From the NCBI GenBank assembly GCA_938044775.1, contig CALIOE010000061.1, positions 1-64,000 of the forward strand: a stretch of 64,000 nucleotides of DNA. Reading direction: 5' to 3'. The notes under the pieces were generated by a model that had not been told where the DNA came from, ran no database searches, and worked only from the letters and a program-made list of their open reading frames with translations. The position numbers and the translations under genes are program-made. Shown piece by piece: positions 26,868 through 34,662 of the stretch (within the stretch, counting starts at the first letter, position 1; each line of letters starts with the position of its first letter). Source of the stretch: an uncultured Rhizobiaceae group bacterium (GTDB taxonomy: Bacteria; Pseudomonadota; Alphaproteobacteria; Rhizobiales; Rhizobiaceae).

Positions 26868-26918
26868 GTCACAATGATTAACGCGCATTGTTGTTGCGAC
26901 GTAAAGGGTCATTGTGAC
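26868..26918. promoter_or_regulatory. Inverted repeat upstream of cpdB
   Basis: Two perfect 10-base arms in opposite orientation, GTCACAATGA at 26868-26877 and TCATTGTGAC at 26909-26918, with centres 41 bases (about four helical turns) apart, in the divergent region between cpdB and the small lipoprotein gene. This looks like a paired operator for a dimeric or looping regulator. I cannot name the regulator; it is not a clean Pho box. Confidence 0.45.
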
Positions 26919-27034
26919 ATCGGCACTACAGTTTTGATCGCTCCTGGATGTGAATTCGGCAAGAAACGGCGTGGTCAATGGTTCGTTAACAAGCGGGGCC
27001 CATAGTTGTCATTCCGCTGGCAATTTTTCTCATC

Positions 27035-27265
27035 ATGTCTTTTTCTCTGCCCAAACACTCTCTCGGCGTTCTTACTGCGAGCCTGATTCTTTCAGCCTGT
27101 GCGACGACGATCGTCGTGGGAACAGCCGCGAAAGTGGGCAAAGTTGCGGTCAAGACGACCGTTGGTGCCGGCAAGCTGGCCTATAGGGGCACTAAGGCAG
27201 TGGCAAAGGGCACGTCCCGATTGCTCACCGATGATGAAGAAGCCACTCCGTCACAAGATCAGTGA
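27035..27265 (+). CDS. Small lipoprotein, glycine/lysine/valine-rich
   Basis: A 76-residue predicted lipoprotein. The signal segment GVLTASLILSAC ends in a lipobox (LSAC, Cys about residue 22); the mature part is a short repetitive basic stretch (TAAKVGKVAVKTTVGAGKLA) and an acidic tail. Such short lipoproteins with two tandem VGKVAVKT-like units recur in rhizobia without a known function. It is divergent from cpdB. A weak hairpin and T-run follow (AGTC...GACT then TTTTTT at 27291-27297). Confidence 0.65.
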   Translation: MSFSLPKHSLGVLTASLILSACATTIVVGTAAKVGKVAVKTTVGAGKLAYRGTKAVAKGTSRLLTDDEEATPSQDQ

Positions 27266-27396
27266 TTTTTAGTCATCTGAAAAGACTGCCCTTTTTTATT
27301 AACCTCAGATGAATGGCCCGTTCCGGTTTGGTTCACGCGCCACAAGGCATCCTGTTTTCATCGCTGCACAAAGCACAGACCAAACAGGAGAGTCCC

Positions 27397-27780
27397 ATGT
27401 CCATGAACAAGCAAATTTCGACAGGTATCAAATCCGCCCTGGTTGCGAGCATACTGGCTATTGGCGGTATGGCAGCAACGGCAGGCACCGCAAGCGCCGA
27501 CAGACTGCACTATGACAGCCGAGGCGGCTTTTCATTCCACATCGGTGGCCCGCGCTATCGCGGCGAAAGATATTACGGTAGCCGCCGTTATCGGCGCGCG
27601 CAGCGCTGCCATCCGCGTCGCGCCCTGCGCAAAGCACGCCACCGCGGCATACGCAGAGCTCACATCCTTCGTGTCAGCCGCCGGGGTGTTCTGGTAGGCG
27701 GCCGTAAGTGGGGCGATCGTGTGGTAATCGGATTTGCCAATCGTCACCGCTGCCCAGTTCGTTTCATCGACCACCGCTAA
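27397..27780 (+). CDS. Small exported Arg/His-rich basic protein
   Basis: A 127-residue protein with a clear signal peptide (SALVASILAIGGMAATAG, cut after TASA) and a strikingly basic mature domain rich in Arg, Tyr and His (for example RGERYYGSRRYRRAQR), with a Cys pair near the end. It is likely periplasmic or envelope-associated. No family with known function is recognised. ATG 27397 was chosen because AGGAG lies just upstream. It ends directly in front of a strong terminator. Confidence 0.72.
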   Translation: MSMNKQISTGIKSALVASILAIGGMAATAGTASADRLHYDSRGGFSFHIGGPRYRGERYYGSRRYRRAQRCHPRRALRKARHRGIRRAHILRVSRRGVLVGGRKWGDRVVIGFANRHRCPVRFIDHR

Positions 27781-27810
27781 TTGGCGTTCCCCACCGGTTG
27801 ATGAACGATT

Positions 27811-27844
27811 GCCCGGCCTTCTCCAGCGAGGGGCCGGGCTTTTC
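27811..27844 (+). terminator. Rho-independent terminator
   Basis: A perfect 8-pair GC stem (GCCCGGCC / GGCCGGGC) with a 13-base loop followed by TTTT, 30 bases after the stop codon at 27780. It ends the basic exported-protein gene and lies between it and the convergent SIMPL gene. Confidence 0.9.
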
Positions 27845-27873
27845 TGCGATGTAAAACCGACGGGAAGTGCAAC

Positions 27874-28599
27874 CTACTGGGCCAGCTCCCACGTCATGTT
27901 GACAGTTATGGAATAAGAACTTTCGCCACTGGCAATGGGTACGGCCGCATCCTCTTTGAACGCCGCGGTCCTTTGCAAAGCGCGGGGCCGGGGCGCACGT
28001 GCGCCATTTTCATTGATGGACAAAATGCGACCCAGTCCGACATTGGCGGCCTCGGTCAGCGTTTTCGCTTTTGCGACAGCCTGGGTCACGGCTTTCTTGC
28101 GTGCTTGCTCGAGAACCACTTCGGGCGTGCTTGAGGCAAAGGATATATTGCCGTCGCTGTTTACCCCCAACGTTACGGCCTCATCGAGTATGGTCCCCAG
28201 TCTTGACAAATCCCGGACCCGGATGGTGAGCGCGTTGCTGACCATATAACCCACGATCGTCGGCTGTTTCTGTTCTCCGGACTTCTGCGGACGCGGATAG
28301 ATGTAGCGGGGTTGAATGTTGAAGCTGGATGTTTGCAAGTCCTTGTCTTCCACTCCGGCATCTTTCATGGACGCCAGTACGGCAGTCATCGCCTGCGAAT
28401 TGGCATCAAGGGCCTGGCGTGCCGTTTTGGCTTCCCGCACCACGCCGAGCCTTACCGTCGCCATATCCGGCACAACCGCCATGGTACCGGTCGCTGAAAC
28501 GGAGATTGTCGCCGGCTTCGCCTCTTCGGCAAAGGCGTAGCTTTGAGTCAGCCCCAGAGCGATCAGGCAAATGAGAGCGGGTTTGGGTAATGCGATCAT
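27874..28599 (-). CDS. SIMPL-domain exported protein
   Basis: A 241-residue SIMPL (DUF541) protein with a signal peptide (ICLIALGLTQSYAFA). It contains the family-typical ISVSATGTMAVVPDMATVRL start, a central QTSSFNIQPRYIYP and the C-terminal ARAPRPR linker followed by ESSYSITVNMTWEL. SIMPL proteins are periplasmic or outer-membrane associated and of poorly known role. ATG 28599 was chosen because AGGAG lies about 11 bases upstream; the frame runs on upstream through the tRNA gene, which cannot be coding. Confidence 0.92.
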   Translation of the reverse strand: MIALPKPALICLIALGLTQSYAFAEEAKPATISVSATGTMAVVPDMATVRLGVVREAKTARQALDANSQAMTAVLASMKDAGVEDKDLQTSSFNIQPRYIYPRPQKSGEQKQPTIVGYMVSNALTIRVRDLSRLGTILDEAVTLGVNSDGNISFASSTPEVVLEQARKKAVTQAVAKAKTLTEAANVGLGRILSINENGARAPRPRALQRTAAFKEDAAVPIASGESSYSITVNMTWELAQ

Positions 28600-28715
28600 T
28601 GAGAAGATGGCTCCTGTAAAAGGATAATCGGAATGGTATGACAACCAAGCGCAGCAATAGAGCAAAATGGTGGCTTGTTGAACGCCCCAATTTGCGGTAG
28701 CGAGAGCTCTGGTGC

Positions 28716-28791
28716 GGGTCTGTAGCTCAACGGTTAGAGCCAGCGGCTCATAACCGCTTGGTTGGGGGTTCGAATCCCTCCAGACCCACCA
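28716..28791 (+). tRNA. tRNA with CAT anticodon, probably tRNA-Ile2
   Basis: A complete 76-base cloverleaf with the CCA end encoded: acceptor GGGTCTG / CAGACCC, D-arm GCTCAACGGTTAGAGC, anticodon stem AGCGG / CCGCT around the loop CTCATAA, T-loop TTCGAAT with stem GGGGG / CCCTC. The anticodon is CAT. The acceptor and stems do not match initiator or elongator tRNA-Met but do resemble tRNA-Ile2, whose C34 is converted to lysidine by TilS to read AUA. That assignment is by stem identity, not by modification evidence. Confidence 0.9.
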
Positions 28792-29086
28792 CACCAGTTT
28801 TCTAAATGATTGAATTTGGATGACCAGGAAGTTCAACCTGGTGTCTTGCTTGCTGCAGTTCTTACAACCGTTGTTCGTTGAGTATTTTGATTGGGGGTAC
28901 TCCAAATTCTCGACCCATGTGACCGTCAGTTTCCCATCAGCAAAACCTGGGCGCCGTTTTTTTCTCTGTGGCTTGCCCGCTCCCAACGCGTCGCTGCTAA
29001 AGGGGGAGCAGTCGTCTGACGGTGACGCAAACGGTTGCCAATCTTCAATGCTGAAGTTTGTTGTCCGGGGTGTTCACATGATCGGA

Positions 29087-29980
29087 CTATTGTCGCTCTT
29101 CTTTCGCCATTTCGAGTAGCCATCTTCGCAGCACGGCACAATCTGCGTGTTCGTAATCGCCGGTCATGGAAACCAAATGGAATGCTTCCTCGATCGAAAC
29201 CGTCAGATCAAACGGAGTGACCAGATGCCCTGCTTTAATCAACCGATCTGCTAAACATGATCGGGCAAGTGCTATTCCGCAGCCCCGCGCGGCCAGCTCA
29301 AACGCCAGCAGCGAGTTGTCGACCTGCATCCCCTGGCCGGCATCGATGACGTCTGCCATCCCGGCAGCGCGGAGCCACTTAGCCCAGCCTTCCTCATATC
29401 CCAGCACATGAATCAGCGTGCTCTGCGCCAGATCATCATAATGAGCGAGGCGTGCATTTCTGGCTAAAGATGGATCACAGACCGGTGTGATCGTGTCCCA
29501 GGTCAGACGATCGGCGCGCATGCCTGGCCATTTTCCGGTTCCATATCGAATGTCCAGATCGAAGTCGGGATTCCCGACTTCCTCGTTCCAGACACTTGAG
29601 ACAATGCGCAAGGGAATTTCAGGATAGCGGGTGTAGAAATCGGGCAACCGCGGCGCCAGCCAGTTGACGGAGAAGCCAACTGCAGCGCGAAGAGTAAGAA
29701 CCTTGGAACGCCGACTTCCAAAAACTTCGCGGGTTCCGTCCGACAGTCTTTCGAAGGCATCGCGTACCTTTGGCAAATAGGCCTCGGCCGCCGTTGTGAT
29801 CTCCAGACTTCGCGCGCGGCGGACAAACATTGGTTCGCGCAAGTGGAGTTCCAGCTGTTTTACCTGTTTGGAAACAGCGACCTGACTGAGACCCAGCTCG
29901 GCTGCGGCATGGGTAAAGCTGAGATGACGCGCCGATGCTTCGAAGGCGCGCAGCCAGTTCAGAGGAGGCATTTGATGCAT
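29087..29980 (-). CDS. LysR-family regulator of the GcvA-like type
   Basis: A 297-residue LysR-type regulator. The helix-turn-helix covers residues 6-64 (MPPLNWLRAFEASARHLSFT, AAAELGLSQVAVSKQVKQLE), the GcvA-like opening of the family. It is divergent from the DmdA-like gene at 30118 with 137 bases between and an inverted repeat (29982-30040) in that gap. It is therefore the probable activator or repressor of the demethylase-crotonase-SBP56 group. An alternative ATG lies nine bases in. Confidence 0.93.
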   Translation of the reverse strand: MHQMPPLNWLRAFEASARHLSFTHAAAELGLSQVAVSKQVKQLELHLREPMFVRRARSLEITTAAEAYLPKVRDAFERLSDGTREVFGSRRSKVLTLRAAVGFSVNWLAPRLPDFYTRYPEIPLRIVSSVWNEEVGNPDFDLDIRYGTGKWPGMRADRLTWDTITPVCDPSLARNARLAHYDDLAQSTLIHVLGYEEGWAKWLRAAGMADVIDAGQGMQVDNSLLAFELAARGCGIALARSCLADRLIKAGHLVTPFDLTVSIEEAFHLVSMTGDYEHADCAVLRRWLLEMAKEERQ

Positions 29981-29981
29981 G

Positions 29982-30040
29982 GTGACAAAACGACCTATAA
30001 CTTTTTTTGGGTCTCAGGACGAAGCATTGTCATTTGTCAC
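29982..30040. promoter_or_regulatory. Inverted repeat between the LysR regulator and the DmdA-like gene
   Basis: Perfect 8-base arms GTGACAAA (29982-29989) and TTTGTCAC (30033-30040) face each other across the divergent intergenic region, the first touching the LysR start codon. LysR-type proteins usually bind paired sites in such positions. The relation to this regulator is inference. Confidence 0.5.
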
Positions 30041-30117
30041 ACGCATCCACAAGCCCGAAAGTGGTAAAGTCAGCCTGCGGAAAGATGGCTGGTCGGCCTT
30101 TGGGAGGTTAAGGCGAA

Positions 30118-31221
30118 ATGGTTGCAATTTATCCTTCGGCGCGGCTGCATGCGTCGCCGTTTTATGAATCCGCTCTGGCCGAAGGAATGGTGTCGGCTAC
30201 GGTCTACAACAGTATGATATTGCCGACCGGTTATGGTGATCCGGACGCCGAATACTGGCGCATTGTGGAAGGTGTTTCCCAATGGGACGTTGGCGTTGAA
30301 CGGCAGGTCCAATTGAAAGGCCCTGATGCCGGCACTCTGGCGCAGATTCTTTCACCGCGTGAACTATCGAAATCTAAGGTCGGTCAAGGCAAATACATCC
30401 CGATGTGCAACCACAAGGGGACGCTCATCAATGATCCGATCCTGCTGAAACTGGCAGAAGATCTGTACTGGTTCTCTATTGCAGACAGTGACATTCAGCT
30501 CTGGGCACGTTCGATTGCGGCTGAACGGGGTCTGAATGTGGAGGTTTCCGAACCGGACGTATCGCCCATGGCACTGCAAGGCCCGAAAGCCGAAGATGTG
30601 GTCGCCCATGTCTTTGGCGACTGGGTCCGGGACATTAAGTATTTCTGGTTCCGGGAAACCGAGATCGCCGGCATACCGGTTGCGGTTCAACGTTCCGGCT
30701 GGTCGAAACAGGGAGGTTTTGAGATCTACTTGCGGGATGGATCGAAGGGCACTCAACTCTGGAACATTTTTAAGGAAGCCGGGCAACCCTGGGGAATTGG
30801 TCCGGGCGCGCCGGCAACAGCAGAACGGACCGAAAGCGGCCTACTTTCAGTAGGCGGCGATACAGACGACGAAACAAACCCATTCGAGGTCCGGTTGGGG
30901 AACTATGTCGACCTGGACGTGCACGATGGCGTTGTCGGCATAGCAGCGCTGCGTGAGATCAAAGCCGCCGGACCAAAGCGCCGACAACTGGGCATCTTGC
31001 TGGAAGGCGAAAAGCCGGACCGGCTGCACTACCATTGGGAAGAAATCCGCAAGGATGGTCGCAAGGTCGGTGACATGACCAACACAAACTGGTCACCTCG
31101 AATGAAAAGCAATATCGGCTTTGCACTTGTCGAGTCAGGCTGTCAGCCGGGTGACGATGTCCAGGTGATAAGACCTGACAAAACAGTCGGCGCAAGACTC
31201 GTTGACCTGCCCTTTCTCTAA
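30118..31221 (+). CDS. DmdA-like aminomethyltransferase-fold demethylase (possible DMSP demethylase)
   Basis: A 367-residue GcvT-fold protein, the length of DmdA. Motifs that resemble DmdA: QWDVGVERQV (residues 55-64), LSKSKVGQGKYIP (83-95), NDPILLKL (105-112), SIADSD (120-125), MALQGPK (151-157), RSGWSKQGGFE (192-202) and a C-terminal DLPF. DmdA moves a methyl group from dimethylsulfoniopropionate to tetrahydrofolate, giving methylmercaptopropionate. Other GcvT-fold demethylases exist, so the substrate is inferred from this resemblance and from the neighbours. The start is ATG 30118 with GGGAGG eight bases upstream. It is the first gene of an apparent operon with the crotonase and the SBP56 gene. 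Confidence 0.72.
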   Translation: MVAIYPSARLHASPFYESALAEGMVSATVYNSMILPTGYGDPDAEYWRIVEGVSQWDVGVERQVQLKGPDAGTLAQILSPRELSKSKVGQGKYIPMCNHKGTLINDPILLKLAEDLYWFSIADSDIQLWARSIAAERGLNVEVSEPDVSPMALQGPKAEDVVAHVFGDWVRDIKYFWFRETEIAGIPVAVQRSGWSKQGGFEIYLRDGSKGTQLWNIFKEAGQPWGIGPGAPATAERTESGLLSVGGDTDDETNPFEVRLGNYVDLDVHDGVVGIAALREIKAAGPKRRQLGILLEGEKPDRLHYHWEEIRKDGRKVGDMTNTNWSPRMKSNIGFALVESGCQPGDDVQVIRPDKTVGARLVDLPFL

Positions 31222-31254
31222 TCTATCCTTTTTCCCGGCACGCAGGAGGCGTCG

Positions 31255-32052
31255 ATGAAACTTCCAAGCCTTGAACTGAACAATCTCACGCTCGACAGCG
31301 ACGGAGAAATCGCAATCGTTAGCCTCGATCGGGCCGCCAAACGCAACGCGCTGAATGTCGAGACAATCGAGGAACTGATCTCAGTATTCTCTGCCATGCC
31401 CCGAAGCGGTGCCCGAGCTGTCGTCTTGCGTGCGGAAGGTGATCACTTCTCGGCTGGCCTGGATCTTGTCGAACACCACAGACAGGAACGGAGTGCTGCG
31501 GATTTCATGCATGTTTGTCTTCGCTGGCACGAAGCTTTTAATAAGATGGAATATGGCGGAGTGCCGATCGTTGCAGCCTTGAAAGGTGCAACTGTAGGTG
31601 GCGGTCTTGAACTGGCATCAGCAGCTCACATCCGTGTTGCCGATCAGACGACCTATTTCGCTCTGCCGGAAGGCCAGCGCGGATTGTTCACTGGCGGAGG
31701 GGCAACCATTCGGGTTGCTGAACTTGTTGGCCGTGCACGTATGACAGATATGATGCTGACCGGACGCATTTACAAAGCGCAGGAAGCCTTGTCTGTTGGA
31801 CTGTGTCAGTATTTGGTAGAAGAAGACAGTGAAGCAAAGGCGCTGGAAATGGCCAGGGCGACAGCCAATGTGCCCCCACTTTCCAATTTTGCCATCTGTT
31901 CAGCCATTTCGCACACGAGAAACATGTCCGCCCTCGATGCATCCTATATGGAGGCTTTTGTCGCGGGCGTGGTGAATACTCAGCCGGCATCGAATGAGCG
32001 TCTCGCTGCCTTCGCCGATAAATCTGCTGCCCGAGTGAAACCTACAGCATGA
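31255..32052 (+). CDS. Enoyl-CoA hydratase/isomerase (crotonase) family protein, possible DmdD-like
   Basis: A 265-residue crotonase starting 33 bases after the DmdA-like gene. The CoA oxyanion-hole segments are visible ([20 protein letters not shown]), and two glutamates, Glu119 (GGGLE) and Glu139 (ALPEG), are spaced 20 residues apart, as in hydratases such as enoyl-CoA hydratase and DmdD. In the DMSP demethylation pathway DmdD hydrates methylthioacryloyl-CoA and releases methanethiol, which would feed the next gene product. The family is broad, so this role rests on context. AGGAGG precedes the ATG. Confidence 0.85.
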   Translation: MKLPSLELNNLTLDSDGEIAIVSLDRAAKRNALNVETIEELISVFSAMPRSGARAVVLRAEGDHFSAGLDLVEHHRQERSAADFMHVCLRWHEAFNKMEYGGVPIVAALKGATVGGGLELASAAHIRVADQTTYFALPEGQRGLFTGGGATIRVAELVGRARMTDMMLTGRIYKAQEALSVGLCQYLVEEDSEAKALEMARATANVPPLSNFAICSAISHTRNMSALDASYMEAFVAGVVNTQPASNERLAAFADKSAARVKPTA

Positions 32053-32355
32053 GGCAAAGCCGCTGATCAGCACATTGCGGGAACGGAAAAACCAATCAAC
32101 AAACTCTTCAGACAGCGAGGTAATGTCCAGAAAATAACGCGCCTACAATCTCTAAAATGACTTTGGGTAAACCATCCCAGCCGACGAGGATTTGCAGTAG
32201 CCGGCGAGCAAGCGAGGCTCTTTCACAACTCGCCAGCTTGTCGCCTGGGGAAGTTATCTGTGATGTCGTCACGGGAACAGCCGGAGGTTCGGGCACGCTG
32301 GAAGTCCCGAGCGGATCGGTCCGACTACCAATGAGTTCAACAGGAGGAAATCAAC
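32053..32355 (+). promoter_or_regulatory. Intergenic region between the crotonase and SBP56 genes
   Basis: About 300 bases. I find no gene I can support: an open frame at 32157-32372 has no start signal and no recognisable content. The AGGAGGAAATCAAC just before the SBP56 start (32342-32355) is a strong ribosome-binding site. A separate promoter for the SBP56 gene is possible but not seen. Confidence 0.5.
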
Positions 32356-33756
32356 ATGAACATGCGCCCTGATCCAACATTCCATGCCACAGCCAAACTG
32401 GCCATGGCCGCCCCGGTCGAGAATCTGGCATTTACATTGATGCTGAGTCCGGACGGTTCAAAGCCTGACGGTGTCGCCGTGGTGGACGTCAACCCAAAAT
32501 CCGAATCCTTCGGCAAGATCGTCAGCAGTCTCTTCATGCCCAACAAGGGTGACGAGTTCCATCACTTCGGCTGGAATGCCTGTTCGTCGGCCCTTTCACC
32601 GCTGACTGGTCACGCATTTCTCGAACGGCGCTATCTCATCATTCCCGGCATCCGGTCATCGCGAATCTATGTCATCGATGTGAAAGATCCGATGAACATG
32701 AAGATTCACCGGACCATAGAGGCTGAAGAAATCATGCAAAAGACGGGGTATTCTCGTCCGCACACCATCCATTGCGGCCCTGAAGGGATTTACGTTTCGA
32801 CCCTTGGTGGCGGTGGCGAGGATGGAACCGATGGTCCTCCGGGCATCTTTATTATGGATTGCGAAACATTTGACGTGTTGGGTCGCTACGAAATGGACCG
32901 AGGTGCGCAGGATAAGCATTATGATTTCTGGTGGAATCTGCCGCGCGATTACATGGTCAGTTCTGAGTGGGGCCTGCCGCCTCAGTATGAAAATGGAATA
33001 GTTCCAGAGGACTTGTTGAGCAACAAGTACGGGCATTCGATACATTTTTGGGATTTGCGGGCCCGCAAGAATATCCAGACGATTGATCTGGGGGCGAACC
33101 ATCAGATGGCGCTCGAAATTCGCCCTGCCCACGATCCGGCAAAGGAACATGGGTTCTGCGGGGTGGTCGTCGATACTTCCAATCTGGAAGGCGCGATCTT
33201 CACATGGTGGCGTGACGACAAAGGCACATTTCACGCCAGGAAAACAATCACCATTCCACCCGTCGCAGCCGATCCCGACGATTTGCCGGAGCTGTTAAAA
33301 GGCTTTTCAGCAGTTCCTCCGCTCGTTACCGACATCGATCTCAGTCTGGATGACAAGTATCTCTACGTCGCTTGCTGGGGCACGGGGGAGTTGCATCAAT
33401 ACGACGTCTCCGATCCCATGAAGCCCACATTGGCAGGGAAGGTGGAGATCGGCGGGATTGTCACAAAGACCAAACATCCCAATGGCAAGGAATTTGGTTA
33501 TGGACCCCAAATGCTCGAGGTCAGTCGTGACGGCAAACGCGTTTACTGGACCAACTCACTCTATTCCACCTGGGACGATCAATTCTACCCGGGCGAACGG
33601 GGAGGCGCGATGGTAATGGCCGATGCGGACGCCAATGGTGGACTAACCCTGAACAAGGATTTCTGGGTCGAGTTCCCCGAAGGTTATCGCAGCCATCAAA
33701 TTCGACTCGAGGGCGGTGACTGCTCCACCGACAGTTTCTGCTATCCATCCGTCTAG
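32356..33756 (+). CDS. SBP56 family protein (selenium-binding protein / methanethiol oxidase)
   Basis: A 466-residue beta-propeller-type protein matching SBP56/SELENBP1/MtoX. Motifs: HHFGWNACSS (residues 69-78), SRIYVIDV, RPHTIHC (134-140), EWG, LEIRPAHDP and the C-terminal HQIRLEGGDCSTD. The conserved histidines of the copper site in bacterial methanethiol oxidase are present. Family members oxidise methanethiol to formaldehyde, sulfide and H2O2. Odd points: only the first cysteine of the CSSC motif seen in the human protein remains (CSSA), and no signal peptide is visible, whereas the Hyphomicrobium enzyme is periplasmic. The placement after DmdA-like and crotonase genes makes a methanethiol-handling role likely. 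Confidence 0.88.
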   Translation: MNMRPDPTFHATAKLAMAAPVENLAFTLMLSPDGSKPDGVAVVDVNPKSESFGKIVSSLFMPNKGDEFHHFGWNACSSALSPLTGHAFLERRYLIIPGIRSSRIYVIDVKDPMNMKIHRTIEAEEIMQKTGYSRPHTIHCGPEGIYVSTLGGGGEDGTDGPPGIFIMDCETFDVLGRYEMDRGAQDKHYDFWWNLPRDYMVSSEWGLPPQYENGIVPEDLLSNKYGHSIHFWDLRARKNIQTIDLGANHQMALEIRPAHDPAKEHGFCGVVVDTSNLEGAIFTWWRDDKGTFHARKTITIPPVAADPDDLPELLKGFSAVPPLVTDIDLSLDDKYLYVACWGTGELHQYDVSDPMKPTLAGKVEIGGIVTKTKHPNGKEFGYGPQMLEVSRDGKRVYWTNSLYSTWDDQFYPGERGGAMVMADADANGGLTLNKDFWVEFPEGYRSHQIRLEGGDCSTDSFCYPSV

Positions 33757-33759
33757 CCT

Positions 33760-34428
33760 TTGACGGATGAATCAATAATTTCGGCCCTTTGGTGGGCCGT
33801 CATCGGCTCCGGTGTTTATCATGGATTGAACCCGGGTATGGGCTGGCCGCTGGTTGTTTCATCAGCGTTGATGGAACAGCAGCGCTCGGCCCTTATTCCT
33901 GCGCTCTTCGCATTAGCCGCCGGACACTTTGCGGCGATGACGGCCATCCTGCTGCCGTTCTCTGTGATGACCGCTCTGGTCGTCTGGGAAAGCGAGATCA
34001 GAGTAGGTGCGGGGATCATTGTTATCGCAGCCGGATGCTACCTGCTGATCAATCGCCGTCACCCGCGATTTCTGGCGCGCGTGCCGCCGTCGAAGCTGGC
34101 ACTTTGGTCTTTTCTGGCTGCCATGGCACATGGGGCCGGATTGATGCTGGTGCCAATCTTTCTGGGCATATGCGCACCCGGTCAGCAGGACGCTGGGCAC
34201 ATGGCGGCGGGTCAGCTGATGGCAGGGAACATCGGCACTGCCTTTATTGTAGCCAGCGTCCATACTCTGGCCATGACGCTTGCCGGAGGCACACTTGCGG
34301 GGTTCACCTATTTCTGGCTGGGCCTGAAATTTCTATCCAGAACCTGGTTCAACCTTGATCTCGTGTGGGCGGCGAGCCTTGTGCTGGTGGGAGTTGTCGC
34401 GGTGCTGTCCGCGATGATGTCCCATTGA
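33760..34428 (+). CDS. Unknown polytopic membrane protein next to SBP56
   Basis: A 222-residue protein with about six transmembrane segments, starting at TTG 33760 three bases after the SBP56 stop, so it is almost certainly co-translated. Notable motifs in or near the helices are YHGLNPGMGWPLVVSS and AMAHGAGLMLVPIFLG, whose paired His-Gly and Pro/Gly motifs recall metal or thiol transporters. I do not recognise a family with known function. A role in copper delivery to the SBP56 protein or in export of a product is possible but only inference. Confidence 0.72.
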   Translation: MTDESIISALWWAVIGSGVYHGLNPGMGWPLVVSSALMEQQRSALIPALFALAAGHFAAMTAILLPFSVMTALVVWESEIRVGAGIIVIAAGCYLLINRRHPRFLARVPPSKLALWSFLAAMAHGAGLMLVPIFLGICAPGQQDAGHMAAGQLMAGNIGTAFIVASVHTLAMTLAGGTLAGFTYFWLGLKFLSRTWFNLDLVWAASLVLVGVVAVLSAMMSH

Positions 34429-34662
34429 GAACCCAACTGATGCGGACCGGGCACCGGTTCATCCTTGTAGCCATTGACAGGTTCGCTTTTGCAATTGAGC
34501 GCGGTAATCACTCGTCATTGCATGTATCAATGGTCCGTTGGTGGGGTTAAGCGCCACTGCGGCCTGACCGAATGCAACGAACGATCAGACCCCATTGTGC
34601 TGACTGTTCTGACCGGCCGCCGCCGCCCGATCGGTATCATTCTGATACATCTGTGAATCGGC

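Noticed and set aside
27874-28986. A long minus-strand frame extending the SIMPL gene past its signal peptide
   Set aside because: The extension passes through the tRNA gene; ATG 28599 has a Shine-Dalgarno sequence and a signal peptide.
28820-29119. A 99-residue open frame after the tRNA
   Set aside because: No Shine-Dalgarno sequence, no recognisable content, and it overlaps the 3' end of the LysR gene.
32157-32372. A 71-residue frame before the SBP56 gene
   Set aside because: No ribosome-binding site and no family resemblance; it overlaps the real SBP56 start.
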